Assembly (NCBI RefSeq): GCF_900105075.1
Contig: NZ_FNSK01000001.1
Location: forward strand, 1,253,001 to 1,317,000
Reading direction: 5' to 3'
DNA length: 64,000 nucleotides
Source: Rhodobacter sp. 24-YEA-8
GTDB lineage: Bacteria > Pseudomonadota > Alphaproteobacteria > Rhodobacterales > Rhodobacteraceae
The notes under the pieces are model-generated. The model had not been told where the DNA came from and did not search any database. It was given only the letters and a program-made list of their open reading frames with translations. Within the stretch, counting starts at the first letter, position 1; the number at the start of each line of letters is the position of its first letter. Below are positions 38,136-45,749 of this stretch, one piece after another. The position numbers and the translations under genes are program-made.

Positions 38136-38330
38136 TTACGCTTTCCGTCTGGCAGCTTCTCGCGCGCGATCCGCTTCCAGCCCGGCCATGAAGTCACGGT
38201 GCTTTTTGCGAGCCGTTGCTGCGCGCTGAATATCCGCTGGTGTCGCCGGGCGGCTAAGGTATTCGGCAAGATTGAAGGGGGTCTTCTGCGAGAAGTTCGT
38301 CAAGGAAGTCTCCTTGCGGCGCTGTGCCAC
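38136..38330 (-). CDS. Small basic/charged protein (64 aa)
   Basis: GTG start; MAQRRKETSLTNFSQKTPFN, LAEYLSRPATPADIQRAATA, then a helical charged C-terminus (RKKHRDFMAGLEADRAREAA). Composition is protein-like and soluble, but the ribosome site (AGAGG) is very close to the start. It lies alone between lysis genes and the ImmA module. No family recognised. Confidence 0.4.
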   Translation of the reverse strand: MAQRRKETSLTNFSQKTPFNLAEYLSRPATPADIQRAATARKKHRDFMAGLEADRAREAARRKA

Positions 38331-38723
38331 CTCTGGGGCTTAGCACAACTGGTTCCGGAAGGCCCGAGGAAAGGGCAGGGCGCATGAAGAGGCCCACCGG
38401 TGGCGGGAATGCGCCCGCGCCAGAGAATATCGTTCTACATCCATTCAGGCGCGCTATCGTTGTGGTGTCGGCGTCGGAAGTGACAGCCTCCAGGTCGACA
38501 GGCCCGAGGGCAACCCAATAGACTCCAGTCCTGCTCTCGGGCCATCTATGAAGAAGCTCGCCGGATGACCGGGCCGTGGTCAGCGGGGCGCGGCTGATCG
38601 CGCGCATTTATGCCTGCGCGGGCGATGGTTGGCGCACGTAGCAATTTTCCCTTTGGCCAAGAGCGACAAAGCGAGTGCTCTTTGTGCTGCTCGTAAGTCG
38701 CCATCCTCCCTGAGCCTGTACCC
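38331..38723. other. Spacer with no assignable gene
   Basis: A 45-codon frame at 38,384-38,521 (plus) and overlapping minus-strand frames are open here, but none has a recognisable product. I see no repeats or strong hairpins. Confidence 0.4.
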
Positions 38724-39803
38724 CTAGGTAACAACTCGCAGGCTAGCGCGCCTCTCAGCAGGTGTTGCAATCTCATGCTTGGATATCTCAACGACAGCGA
38801 GACCCTGAAGCAGCCCGACAACCTCGGACATGGGCAAATGAATTTCACTTGCAACATGTCTCAAGGTTATTCCCCTTTCGCGAAGAGCTTTTAGGACCAG
38901 ATCCAAGACATATGATTGCTCACATGGTATGGCATTTGGCTCTCGAACGTGGAAATCTCGGCGACGCATTTCGATCACTATCGACTTGTAGTGCCAGTCG
39001 GACAGGTATTTTAGCTTGTTTAGTCTGTATGCCAGTGCTGCTGCTGAAACTCCCCAGATCTTTTTTGAATTTATTATTGATTCCAGGGTGATAGACTTGG
39101 GTATATTCCTGTGAATACTCTGGATGGTTATCAAAAAGCTGGACGCGAACGAATTAGCGTCCTTCTCTGCTTCTTGGCCTGTGGGAGCTCCGTGCCTATG
39201 CATCACTAGGTGGCCTAATTCGTGTGCAATATTGAACCTCATTCTTTCAGAGGATCTGCTCGTGTCGATTAGAATGTACGGCTTGTCATCCATCCAAAAC
39301 GAGCAAGCGTCAATTTCACGGCAGTTCTCTGGGAGGGCGAAAAGTCTAACACCTTTTGCTTCCAATAGGTTAATCAGATGCTTTATTGGTTGGTGGCCAA
39401 GTCCCCATTCTCGCCTCAAAAGATCTGCCGCAAGGTCAGGAGCTTCGTCGGAGAGATCCGGCAGGCTGACCTTGTCACGCCCAAATCTTGGATCCAGCCA
39501 CGCAGCAAGTTCGATGGACAAATCGCACATGGCAAGCGCAGCATCACGCTGTGCTGCGGTCTTTCTGCTGAGGGATCGGAAGCTTACAGCGCCAGTTTGC
39601 ACGCTGGCGCTGTCTTTTAGCTTGAAGAAGCTATCAGGAAATCCCAACTCGCGCGCAATTTCACTTTCTCGATCCTTTGGGATAACTATTGACCCCGTCT
39701 CCCATCCACCAACTGCCCTCGCTGTGACGCCGAGAATTTCTGCTAGCTCTGGTCTGCTAAGCCCTCTCCGCTGCCTTGCGATTGTGATGCGATTGCCATT
39801 CAT
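38724..39803 (-). CDS. XRE-ImmA/IrrE family regulator-protease (359 aa)
   Basis: N-terminal XRE helix-turn-helix (GNRITIARQRRGLSRPELAE, then ILGVTARAVGGWETGSIVIP) is followed from about residue 160 by an IrrE/ImmA metallopeptidase core: GVRLFALPENCREIDACSFW, ILIDTSRSSERMRFNIAHEL, GHLVMHRHG, giving the HELGH zinc motif and the downstream acidic EKDANSFASSFL. The C-terminal ~100 residues are helical and less conserved. ImmA-type proteases typically cleave a partner repressor; here HTH and protease are fused. The gene follows a 226-aa gene with 1 bp between stop and ATG, and the DNA is less GC-rich than phage genes. Confidence 0.88.
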   Translation of the reverse strand: MNGNRITIARQRRGLSRPELAEILGVTARAVGGWETGSIVIPKDRESEIARELGFPDSFFKLKDSASVQTGAVSFRSLSRKTAAQRDAALAMCDLSIELAAWLDPRFGRDKVSLPDLSDEAPDLAADLLRREWGLGHQPIKHLINLLEAKGVRLFALPENCREIDACSFWMDDKPYILIDTSRSSERMRFNIAHELGHLVMHRHGAPTGQEAEKDANSFASSFLITIQSIHRNIPKSITLESIINSKKIWGVSAAALAYRLNKLKYLSDWHYKSIVIEMRRRDFHVREPNAIPCEQSYVLDLVLKALRERGITLRHVASEIHLPMSEVVGLLQGLAVVEISKHEIATPAERRASLRVVT

Positions 39804-39804
39804 C

Positions 39805-40485
39805 TCAGATCCTGATCGTAACATTTGGAAGGATTTCTGGGCCGCTATCGTCGGCAGTATCGTCATCGTGAATTGAATCGGGCAGTGTAGTGTTGAGGAT
39901 AATTCGCTGAGACCATGTTGTAATCAATCCAGCTTCGGCGACAGACGGCTTCGAGAGTTCCGCCCGAAATATCTCTTCTCCGGCAAATTCTGAGTGATAG
40001 TGAAGAAGAAGCCAAACTTTCGAGCTTTCCGACATTACTTTGCGCTTCGCAGGTATTGGGTTTCCGAAGAGATCCAGAGATGCAACGTCACTCACATCGA
40101 GAAAAATCTCACCTTTAGGTCTCTTCGTCTTGGGATCACTGCCGATGATCATTCCAGTTTGATGATCTCCGGCGCATACTATTATAGTAGTCCCATCCTC
40201 TGGGTTTCGAACTGTCGCGATGTTTGCGATGTTTCGTACTTCCCATCCGCGTTCAAACAATCCAGTCCGCACATGGCGCGTGGTGTAGCGGAACAAGTCG
40301 TAGCCGCCTGCTGTCGGTGGATCCGCGAACATAGCGGTTCGCTTTTCGGCGACGCCTCTCTGCAACGATGCTATTAGCAGATCTTCAGGAACGCCCATTT
40401 CTTTCAAGATGGCCCTGCGGTCGGCTGGCATGCTTATCACGTTACTCTTGCCGCTGCGCGGCGACATTCTGGTTTGATCGGTCAT
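39805..40485 (-). CDS. Partner protein of the XRE-ImmA regulator (226 aa)
   Basis: First gene of the leftward pair. MTDQTRMSPRSGKSNVISMP, then ILKEMGVPEDLLIASLQRGV, RGWEVRNIANIATVRNPEDG and TTIIVCAGDHQTGM, ending with an acidic DDDTADDSGPEI tail. Mixed alpha/beta, soluble, no membrane segment. I do not recognise the family. Tight coupling to an XRE-ImmA gene suggests it is the regulated or cleaved partner, perhaps a toxin or superinfection-exclusion factor; this is inference. Confidence 0.7.
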   Translation of the reverse strand: MTDQTRMSPRSGKSNVISMPADRRAILKEMGVPEDLLIASLQRGVAEKRTAMFADPPTAGGYDLFRYTTRHVRTGLFERGWEVRNIANIATVRNPEDGTTIIVCAGDHQTGMIIGSDPKTKRPKGEIFLDVSDVASLDLFGNPIPAKRKVMSESSKVWLLLHYHSEFAGEEIFRAELSKPSVAEAGLITTWSQRIILNTTLPDSIHDDDTADDSGPEILPNVTIRI

Positions 40486-40495
40486 GTATCGCCTC

Positions 40496-40537
40496 GCTTC
40501 CGATTTTATACCTACAAGTATGTTGAAAATCGGAAGC
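40496..40537 (-). promoter_or_regulatory. 42-bp inverted-repeat operator/promoter of the ImmA module
   Basis: GCTTCCGATTTT (40,496-40,507) and AAAATCGGAAGC (40,526-40,537) are perfect 12-bp inverted arms with an 18-bp spacer. Read leftward, a TATAAA -10-like box overlaps one arm, just upstream of the 226-aa gene. Likely operator for the XRE domain of the module. Confidence 0.75.
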
Positions 40538-40592
40538 TACTGCAAGAGCATTGTTTCCAAGCAGGGCATTTTCAGGAGAGTGGTTCTAGCTC

Positions 40593-40694
40593 TCAGCCTG
40601 CGTGATAGAAGTCCATGTTGCGCCCGCTGTAGTAATCCAGCGGGCCGCAGCCCGAGAGGGCGATGAAGAACGCGAGGGCGGTGGTCCGGATCAT
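40593..40694 (-). CDS. 33-aa lipoprotein
   Basis: The ATG overlaps the SRAP gene's stop (ATGA). The frame MIRTTALAFFIALSGCGPLD then YYSGRNMDFYHAG has a short basic start, a hydrophobic stretch and a lipobox LSGC at residues 13-16, leaving a 18-residue mature lipopeptide. It could be an outer-membrane spanin (Rz1-like) or entericidin-like lipoprotein, but it lies away from the lysis genes. Too short for long-frame callers. Confidence 0.6.
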   Translation of the reverse strand: MIRTTALAFFIALSGCGPLDYYSGRNMDFYHAG

Positions 40695-41311
40695 TCAATG
40701 ACCTCCAGAGACCCGGCTGGTAGTGGTCCCTGCAAGGATTTGGCGTCCGTCCACGGCTCCATCAGCCATTCTTCCCAGTCGTCCGGCTCCGTCAGGATCA
40801 CCGGCATGGCCTTGGGATGAATCTCCGCTACTTCTGCGTTTGGATCGCAGGTCAGAAAGGCGAAGAGGTCATCCGTGGTCTCGCCGTCCTTCAGCTTGCG
40901 GATGCTGGTCCAGTCCGGCACCCAGATTCCGGCAAAGAACGCCGGGCGATCCTCTTTCAGGGTAAACCACGCATTGCCTGCGCCTTTGCCCTGGCGCGGT
41001 TCCGCGAACTTATCGACCGGCACCAGGCATCGAAACGCAGGGCCGAGCCAGCGCCGCCAGTGAGGCGAGTTGGTGTTACGCACGTTGGTGACGCCGCGGT
41101 CGATGCCGCTCTTGCTGTGGAACTGAGGCGGGGAGGGCAGGCCCCACCGGGCGCTGCGCAGAACATGCCCTCCATCTCCGGCAGTGATGAGCGGCGCCAT
41201 GCGATCGGGGTAGATATCGCCGGGCTCGATGTTGCCGGCGGCGTTCGTCAGCCCGGCAAAGATCTGGCGCATCGCCTCGGGTGAGGTCGTCTGGCTGTAA
41301 AGGTTGCACAT
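40691..41311 (-). CDS. SRAP/HMCES (YedK-like) abasic-site protein (206 aa)
   Basis: SOS-response-associated peptidase family, which crosslinks to abasic sites in single-stranded DNA through Cys2. The start MCNLYSQTTSPEAMRQIF exposes C2. Other blocks: RSARWGLPSPPQ, TNVRNTNSPHWRRWLGPAFR (replacing the usual N-A-R-x-E), CLVPVDKFAEPRQG, AFFAGIWV, FLTCDPN and EIHPKAMPVIL (active His). It begins 2 bp after the upstream zinc-ribbon gene's stop. Prophages often carry it to protect replicating DNA. The N-A-R-E element is altered. Confidence 0.88.
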   Translation of the reverse strand: MCNLYSQTTSPEAMRQIFAGLTNAAGNIEPGDIYPDRMAPLITAGDGGHVLRSARWGLPSPPQFHSKSGIDRGVTNVRNTNSPHWRRWLGPAFRCLVPVDKFAEPRQGKGAGNAWFTLKEDRPAFFAGIWVPDWTSIRKLKDGETTDDLFAFLTCDPNAEVAEIHPKAMPVILTEPDDWEEWLMEPWTDAKSLQGPLPAGSLEVIE

Positions 41312-41313
41312 CG

Positions 41314-41562
41314 TCAGGCCTTCTCGTTGCGCCATAGCCATTTCACAACCTGCCTGACCGGACGGCGGATGGTCAATCCATTCAGGAAGTCGGGTGAAGG
41401 AACTCGCCAGGAAACACTGATCGACTCGGTGCTTTTGCACCGCGCGCATGGCCACGGTGCCAGATGCAGCTGGTGATCATTGCCGACCACTTTCACCAGA
41501 TCGGATGCCCAGAAGTGAACGATCCGCCTGCAGCCATTGCACCGCATGGTGATGATCATGCC
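41314..41562 (-). CDS. Zinc-ribbon-like small protein upstream of SRAP (82 aa)
   Basis: Start chosen at MIITMRCNGCRRIVHFWASD (AGGA about 6 bp upstream); an earlier ATG at 41,628 is possible. C-x-x-C pairs CNGC and CARC lie about 30 residues apart around LVKVVGNDHQLHLAPWPC. This is a common small protein next to SRAP genes in Rhodobacteraceae ('..R..V.f.A.DL..v......HL.p.pC.rC'). Probably binds zinc; function unknown. Confidence 0.68.
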   Translation of the reverse strand, partial: GMIITMRCNGCRRIVHFWASDLVKVVGNDHQLHLAPWPCARCKSTESISVSWRVPSPDFLNGLTIRRPVRQVVKWLWRNEKA

Positions 41563-41681
41563 GTCCTGCGCGGCGTGGATCATCCGCCGGTTCTGGAAGG
41601 GGTTGGCTGAAGGGTGGGCAGATGGCATAGGGCCGGTTCCGGGCTTCTCGAATCGTTAACTGTTCCTTATATGTTCTCACC

Positions 41682-41918
41682 ATGAAGCGGATCTTTCACC
41701 TCAAATGTTCTTGCGGGCAATCGCGCCATCTGGCGGCCGACGATATGCCGCCGCAATGGCTTGAACCTGGCGGCCGGGGCATACGTGCCGAGGCCCTCAC
41801 CATCATGAAGTGCCTGCATTGCGGGAGGCGCGGCGCTCCCGCGCTTGTCGAAATGCTGGTGTCTGAAGCTGCGCCGCCCGCGCCAATCATGACGCCTGCT
41901 GGCTACACAGGCCTCTGA
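41682..41918 (+). CDS. Zinc-ribbon-like small protein (78 aa)
   Basis: Divergent from the SRAP operon. MKRIFHLKCSCGQSRHLAAD, then MKCLHCGRRGAPALVEMLVS: Cys pairs CSC and CLHC with a central basic region, suggesting a small zinc-binding fold. It is the first of two rightward genes before attR. No named family. Confidence 0.55.
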   Translation: MKRIFHLKCSCGQSRHLAADDMPPQWLEPGGRGIRAEALTIMKCLHCGRRGAPALVEMLVSEAAPPAPIMTPAGYTGL

Positions 41919-41944
41919 TCCACCTTCACAGACGGACCATCACC

Positions 41945-42178
41945 ATGATCATCATCTACACCTCGCCGGGCTGTGGCCCGTGCGTTGCGACGAAACGTGC
42001 GCTGGATCGGGCGGGGCTCGCATATGAAGAGCGGGCAGGGGCTGACTGGCCGGAAGAGGTCGAGCGATTCCGCGCGGAAGGGCATGCGCAAGCTCCGATA
42101 GTGGTGCTTGGCAGCCACATCTGGAGCGGCTTTCAGCCAGGCATGGTGGGGGCAATTCTCGCAAAGAGTTCCGCATAA
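41945..42178 (+). CDS. NrdH/glutaredoxin-like protein (77 aa)
   Basis: Thioredoxin-fold redox protein with active site CGPC (residues 10-13, in MIIIYTSPGCGPCVATKRAL), followed by GLAYEERAGADWPEEVERFR and QAPIVVLGSHIWSGFQPGMV, whose cis-Pro region (APIV) and the SGFQP block match NrdH redoxins that reduce ribonucleotide reductase. It is the last prophage gene, 49 bp before attR. Confidence 0.85.
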   Translation: MIIIYTSPGCGPCVATKRALDRAGLAYEERAGADWPEEVERFRAEGHAQAPIVVLGSHIWSGFQPGMVGAILAKSSA

Positions 42179-42227
42179 ATTACGCACATACTCAAAATAT
42201 TACACAAAATCAGTCTGGTTCGCTTCC

Positions 42228-42252
42228 TTTCATCCGCACCAGATCAGTTTGA
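42228..42252. repeat. attR core of the prophage
   Basis: Perfect 25-bp copy of 902-926, including the tRNA 3' end and CCA but without the rest of a tRNA. It marks the right boundary of the prophage. Confidence 0.93.
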
Positions 42253-42255
42253 AAA

Positions 42256-42297
42256 CCCCCGGTTTCCCGTCGTTTATGGGAAATACGGGGGTTTTTT
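42256..42297 (+). terminator. Copy of the tRNA-Leu terminator beyond attR
   Basis: CCCCCG (42,256-42,261) pairs with CGGGGG (42,286-42,291), with an inner TTTCCC/GGGAAA stem, followed by six T. It is closely similar to 931-972 beside attL. Confidence 0.75.
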
Positions 42298-42378
42298 CTT
42301 TCTCGGGTTCCTGAAACTATACCATTTCGCCGCGTTTTTCGGATGCACCCGCGTATTTCAAGTGCCTGCGCTGAAACA

Positions 42379-42570
42379 GCCTGCTTCAAAAAGCGACCTT
42401 CAGGAACCGAGAGGGGCGAAGTGGCCCTGTGGGCAGGCGACCTGTCCACAGTTTTTCCGACTGGGATAGGCTGCGATGCTGCGGGCCGCGCGCAATACAT
42501 TGTTGAATCGCCAAGAACTCCGGACGCGGCCTGACCATGGCAATCTGTGGGATTCTTGCTGGGTTCTGTC
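42379..42570 (+). pseudogene. Decayed integrase N-terminus of a second element
   Basis: The frame CFKKRPSGTERGEVALWAGD, LSTVFPTGIGCDAAGRAQYI aligns with the prophage integrase start SFRKLPSGNYRAEVARQGRR, LSKVFPTKTAAKEWAAREEY. Nucleotide similarity also covers the ~70 bp upstream of the two genes. The ATG is lost, a codon is missing, and the frame stops at 42,534; a DHG-like block continues to about 42,570. It is a relic of an older element that used the same attachment site. Confidence 0.75.
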
Positions 42571-43729
42571 GCGTCGGAAATCCGCCTTGGGCGCGCGGCG
42601 AATGCCACAACCCTGAAGGAACCCGGGTATTTAGCTCAACATGTTCTGGAATAGACCGAGGCGCTGAACCACGCGCTCATCTTCACCGCGATGAAGGTCG
42701 AGACTGCGGCGGTGGTGCAAACTGCGCCTGACCGCGCCCTTGCCACCGGGGTGCTGCACGCTGCTGAAGACGTTGTCATCCTGTCGTGCAGCCCGCGCGT
42801 TCACAAGGCCCGCGAAGGAGGTGAGCATAACGGTTGCGTCCCTCCGCCAGCCTCGATCTGAAAGCAATAACGGCGGAGGGATCATCGGACGGGCATTGAC
42901 CGGCGGCCTGCTGAACCTTCGCGAGGAGGACCGTGCTTGAGTTGGCGGCAACGCGGATCCGGGAATTCCTGACCGCTGCAGACATGGCCATCGCACCCGT
43001 AAGCTATTGGTTCCTTTACCGGTTTGTCGAGTGAGGTCACATTCGGGTTGAGCGTCGTCCCATTTTTTACCGCTATATGTGGTGCCGAAACAATGGTGGA
43101 GAAATGGGGCAGCCGAAGGGGCGCCGCGCAGCCGGGCAGGCTCCGACTGATATCCGGAAATCTCACCCCCGCTCTGGGGAGGGCGGGGGTGAGCCTTGCC
43201 GCTGTTAGGGCTTTGACAGCGGGCAGTAGGAATCACTGATTCTCTGAGGAATCTGGCTAATTTAAGGAAGTTTCGTCCGGATTATGTGGTGACGCAGATG
43301 TGTTGTCTGTCCGGTCTCAACCTGGCCAGCCTGGCTGCGGGGCAATAGTGGAGCGGTGGACCAGCCGGAAGTCGGGAGGTAAAGAGCCGAACCTGTGTGG
43401 AAAGTCTGCTTTACGGTAGCTTGCGGTGTGGCTGCGGGGGATCGCCATGTCGGGTTCTATCGAAGGCATTGCGCTTGGGCACGCGGTCCTTGTTCCGGAT
43501 CGGCCTGAAGACCGTATCGATGAGGACCACCTTGTTTGGATGGTTGACCTCTTTATTGACGACATTAACGAACCTGATCTGGTGGGTCCCGGGTTTGTGC
43601 GGTCGGCACCTGCACAGAGGGGCGGCCGGCAACCATACTGCCACACTGCTTTAGCTGATCATCTATGGCAGGCTGAAATGGATTGCGTCCGGCCGCGGGC
43701 TTGAGGCGAGGTCAGCCAAAATGTGGATT
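42571..43729. other. Degenerate region without intact genes
   Basis: Open frames here are short and unlike known proteins. A perfect 11-bp stem, CTCACCCCCGC/GCGGGGGTGAG (43,162-43,193), encloses a 10-base loop; no T tract follows. I read the region as remains of the older integrated element and insertion sequences. Confidence 0.45.
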
Positions 43730-44345
43730 TGATGTGGTTGACGCGCCGGCTATAAGGGCCTCGCCGACTTTCGCCGCGCCAACGGCCCCGACATCCGCCG
43801 CGTCTGCGCCCGTTGCGTGCAGCTGATCTCGACAGCCCTTTTAGGCCTTCGTCGGCCTGCTTGTATTGGGTTTCCAGGCGAGATCGGCATAGGCCCAGGG
43901 AAGCGCCTAAGCCGGCATATCCGGCTCTCGTTGACGAGCTGGCCATCGTTGCGCATGTACCGGGTCGTTCGGCGAACCCGGAAAATCGGATCTCCAGGAA
44001 TTGCCCGCCGATCTGGCGTGTCTGTTTTAGGTTCTGCCCGGTCTAATCCTGGGCGAGGAGCAAAAAGATGCGCGCGCGACGGGTCGCGGATTCGGTCGCA
44101 GTCTCCTCGCCATTGACAGCGGCCAGCGCGACTTTCGCCCTGAACTCAGAGGCCTGCTGCCCGCGTTCAGACAACCCTGTTCTCCTTCTTGTCGGAGATC
44201 GGCAAACCGCAGATCAGAGCCTGTGTCAGCCTTCGGCTTACGGGGGGGCGTTCAAAAACCGTTCTGACACTTCGCCGACCCGATAGCCGGGTTATCAACG
44301 CGACCGCATCATTCCTGAACGCGTCAGTGAAACTGCGTGTGCTCC
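43730..44345 (-). pseudogene. IS3-family transposase remnants
   Basis: Read leftward there are three scraps. At about 44,345-44,280: SFTDAFRNDAVALITRLSGR (an OrfA start). At about 44,170-44,060: SEFRAKVALAAVNGEETATE (a second OrfA type). At about 44,000-43,800: RRTTRYMRNDGQLVNESRIC, RLRRFPGPMPI, then NTSRPTKA in another frame, matching OrfB 'R.mtr.LR..G..VNrkRv.RLMr.mGl..iy..pnTs'. Stops and frameshifts separate them. At least two different IS copies have decayed here. Confidence 0.55.
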
Positions 44346-44676
44346 TCATGGCTACCTTGCCTGAACTCAGAGAAGATGACGTCAAGGAAACAGGTGGCTA
44401 TTCACATCGCAGCGTAGTGATCCTTGTATCACCCCCGCACGCCCCCTCGTTCGTCTCTGAAGTCATGTCTTTCACCTGACGCATAAAGCTGTCGCACCTT
44501 AAGTGGCGTGCCCGGAGAAGATGGTAAGTTTTTCAAGTCATTAGATGCGATCTTCTGCTCTTTCTATCGGGGATATTTACCAACAGAAACCAAGCTGATC
44601 CATTATCTGCCCATCGATATCCCGGGCGAGCCCTCGTAATGCGAGAACGGGGGCAGAGCATCCCTTCCGCCTTAAG

Positions 44677-45600
44677 TCACTTGTTGCGCGTAGGTCTGTC
44701 GAACACCTTCCTGCCCATGAGCGATCCGACCAGATCCACCATCAGGCGCGTGGTCATGCCACGGTCATCGAGGAAAGGGTTCAGTTCCACCAGATCGAGC
44801 GAGGTCACCAGCGCCGATTCATGCAACAATTCCATCACCAGATGCGCCTCGCGGAAGGTGGTGCCGCCGGGCACGGTCGTGCCGACAGCCGGTGCGATGG
44901 CGGGGTCGAGGAAGTCGACATCAAGACTGACATGCAGCATCCCGTTCACCGCGCGCACATGATCGAGAAATTCCCGCAGGGGCGCCACGATGCCACGCTC
45001 ATCAATCACCCGCATATCATTGATCTGAATGGCGCGTTCCTGCATCGCGGCCTGTTCGGCCTGATCGACCGAGCGGATGCCGAACATGCAGATCCGCTCG
45101 GCAGGAACCGGCGCGGGGAAGGGTGGAAAGCCATCAAAGCCATCGCGGCCGTTGATATAAGCCAGCGGTGTGCCATGCAGATTGCCGCTGGTTGTGGTCA
45201 GTGGCGTGTGGAAATCCGAATGCGCATCCAGCCAGAGGAGGAAGAGCGGTCGCGCCTGCGCTGCGGCCCAGGCGGCCGCTCCGGCGACCGAGCCAAGCGC
45301 CAGGGAATGATCGCCCCCCATGATCACTGGAAGGCCGCCATCCTTCAGCGCGTCTTCCACGGCCACTTTCAGCGCCATGGTCCAGCCGACGGTTTCGGTC
45401 ATCTGATCCACGGCAGGGTTGGCGCAGGGCACCGCCGCCAGGGGCGTCGCCGTGACATCGCCGCGATCTTCGACCTCATGGCCTTCGGAGGCAATCGCGC
45501 GCGCGAGCCCCGCGACGCGGTAAGCCGAAGGGCCCATCAGACAGCCTGGCCGGCGCTGACCCGAATCGACCGGGGCTCCGATAAGAATGATGCGGGTCAT
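44677..45600 (-). CDS. rocF: Arginase (307 aa)
   Basis: Mn-dependent hydrolysis of L-arginine to ornithine and urea. Ureohydrolase blocks are all present: LPVIMGGDHSLALGSVAGAA (first metal His), LFLLWLDAHSDFHTPLTTTS (DAHxD), SGNLHGTPLAYI, and LHVSLDVDFLDPAIAPAVGT (DxDxxDP), with substrate-recognition GGTTFREAHLVMELLHE and SLDLVELNPFLDDR. ATG 45,600 follows a GGAGG ribosome site. It diverges from ccmF. First clearly intact host gene to the right of the degenerate zone. Confidence 0.95.
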   Translation of the reverse strand: MTRIILIGAPVDSGQRRPGCLMGPSAYRVAGLARAIASEGHEVEDRGDVTATPLAAVPCANPAVDQMTETVGWTMALKVAVEDALKDGGLPVIMGGDHSLALGSVAGAAAWAAAQARPLFLLWLDAHSDFHTPLTTTSGNLHGTPLAYINGRDGFDGFPPFPAPVPAERICMFGIRSVDQAEQAAMQERAIQINDMRVIDERGIVAPLREFLDHVRAVNGMLHVSLDVDFLDPAIAPAVGTTVPGGTTFREAHLVMELLHESALVTSLDLVELNPFLDDRGMTTRLMVDLVGSLMGRKVFDRPTRNK

Positions 45601-45749
45601 GTAGCCTCCGGTGAGATTTGCGCCATCCTGGCACCTCCTGCGGCCTCTTGCCAGCGGGGCGCGACCGATAAGCGCAGTAAGGTGATGCAACCAGGCATTG
45701 GAGCCGCGCGCCGGGACAGCTAAGATAGCCGCGATAGGGAGACAGCCAG

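Noticed and set aside
902..42252. The phage-like block as a gene transfer agent
   Set aside because: It has an integrase, att sites, a repressor switch and a replication module, none of which belong to a GTA; only individual proteins resemble GTA parts.
43426..43704. A 92-codon plus-strand frame in the degenerate zone
   Set aside because: No domain, no ribosome site, and it lies among transposase remnants; probably an accidental frame in decayed DNA.
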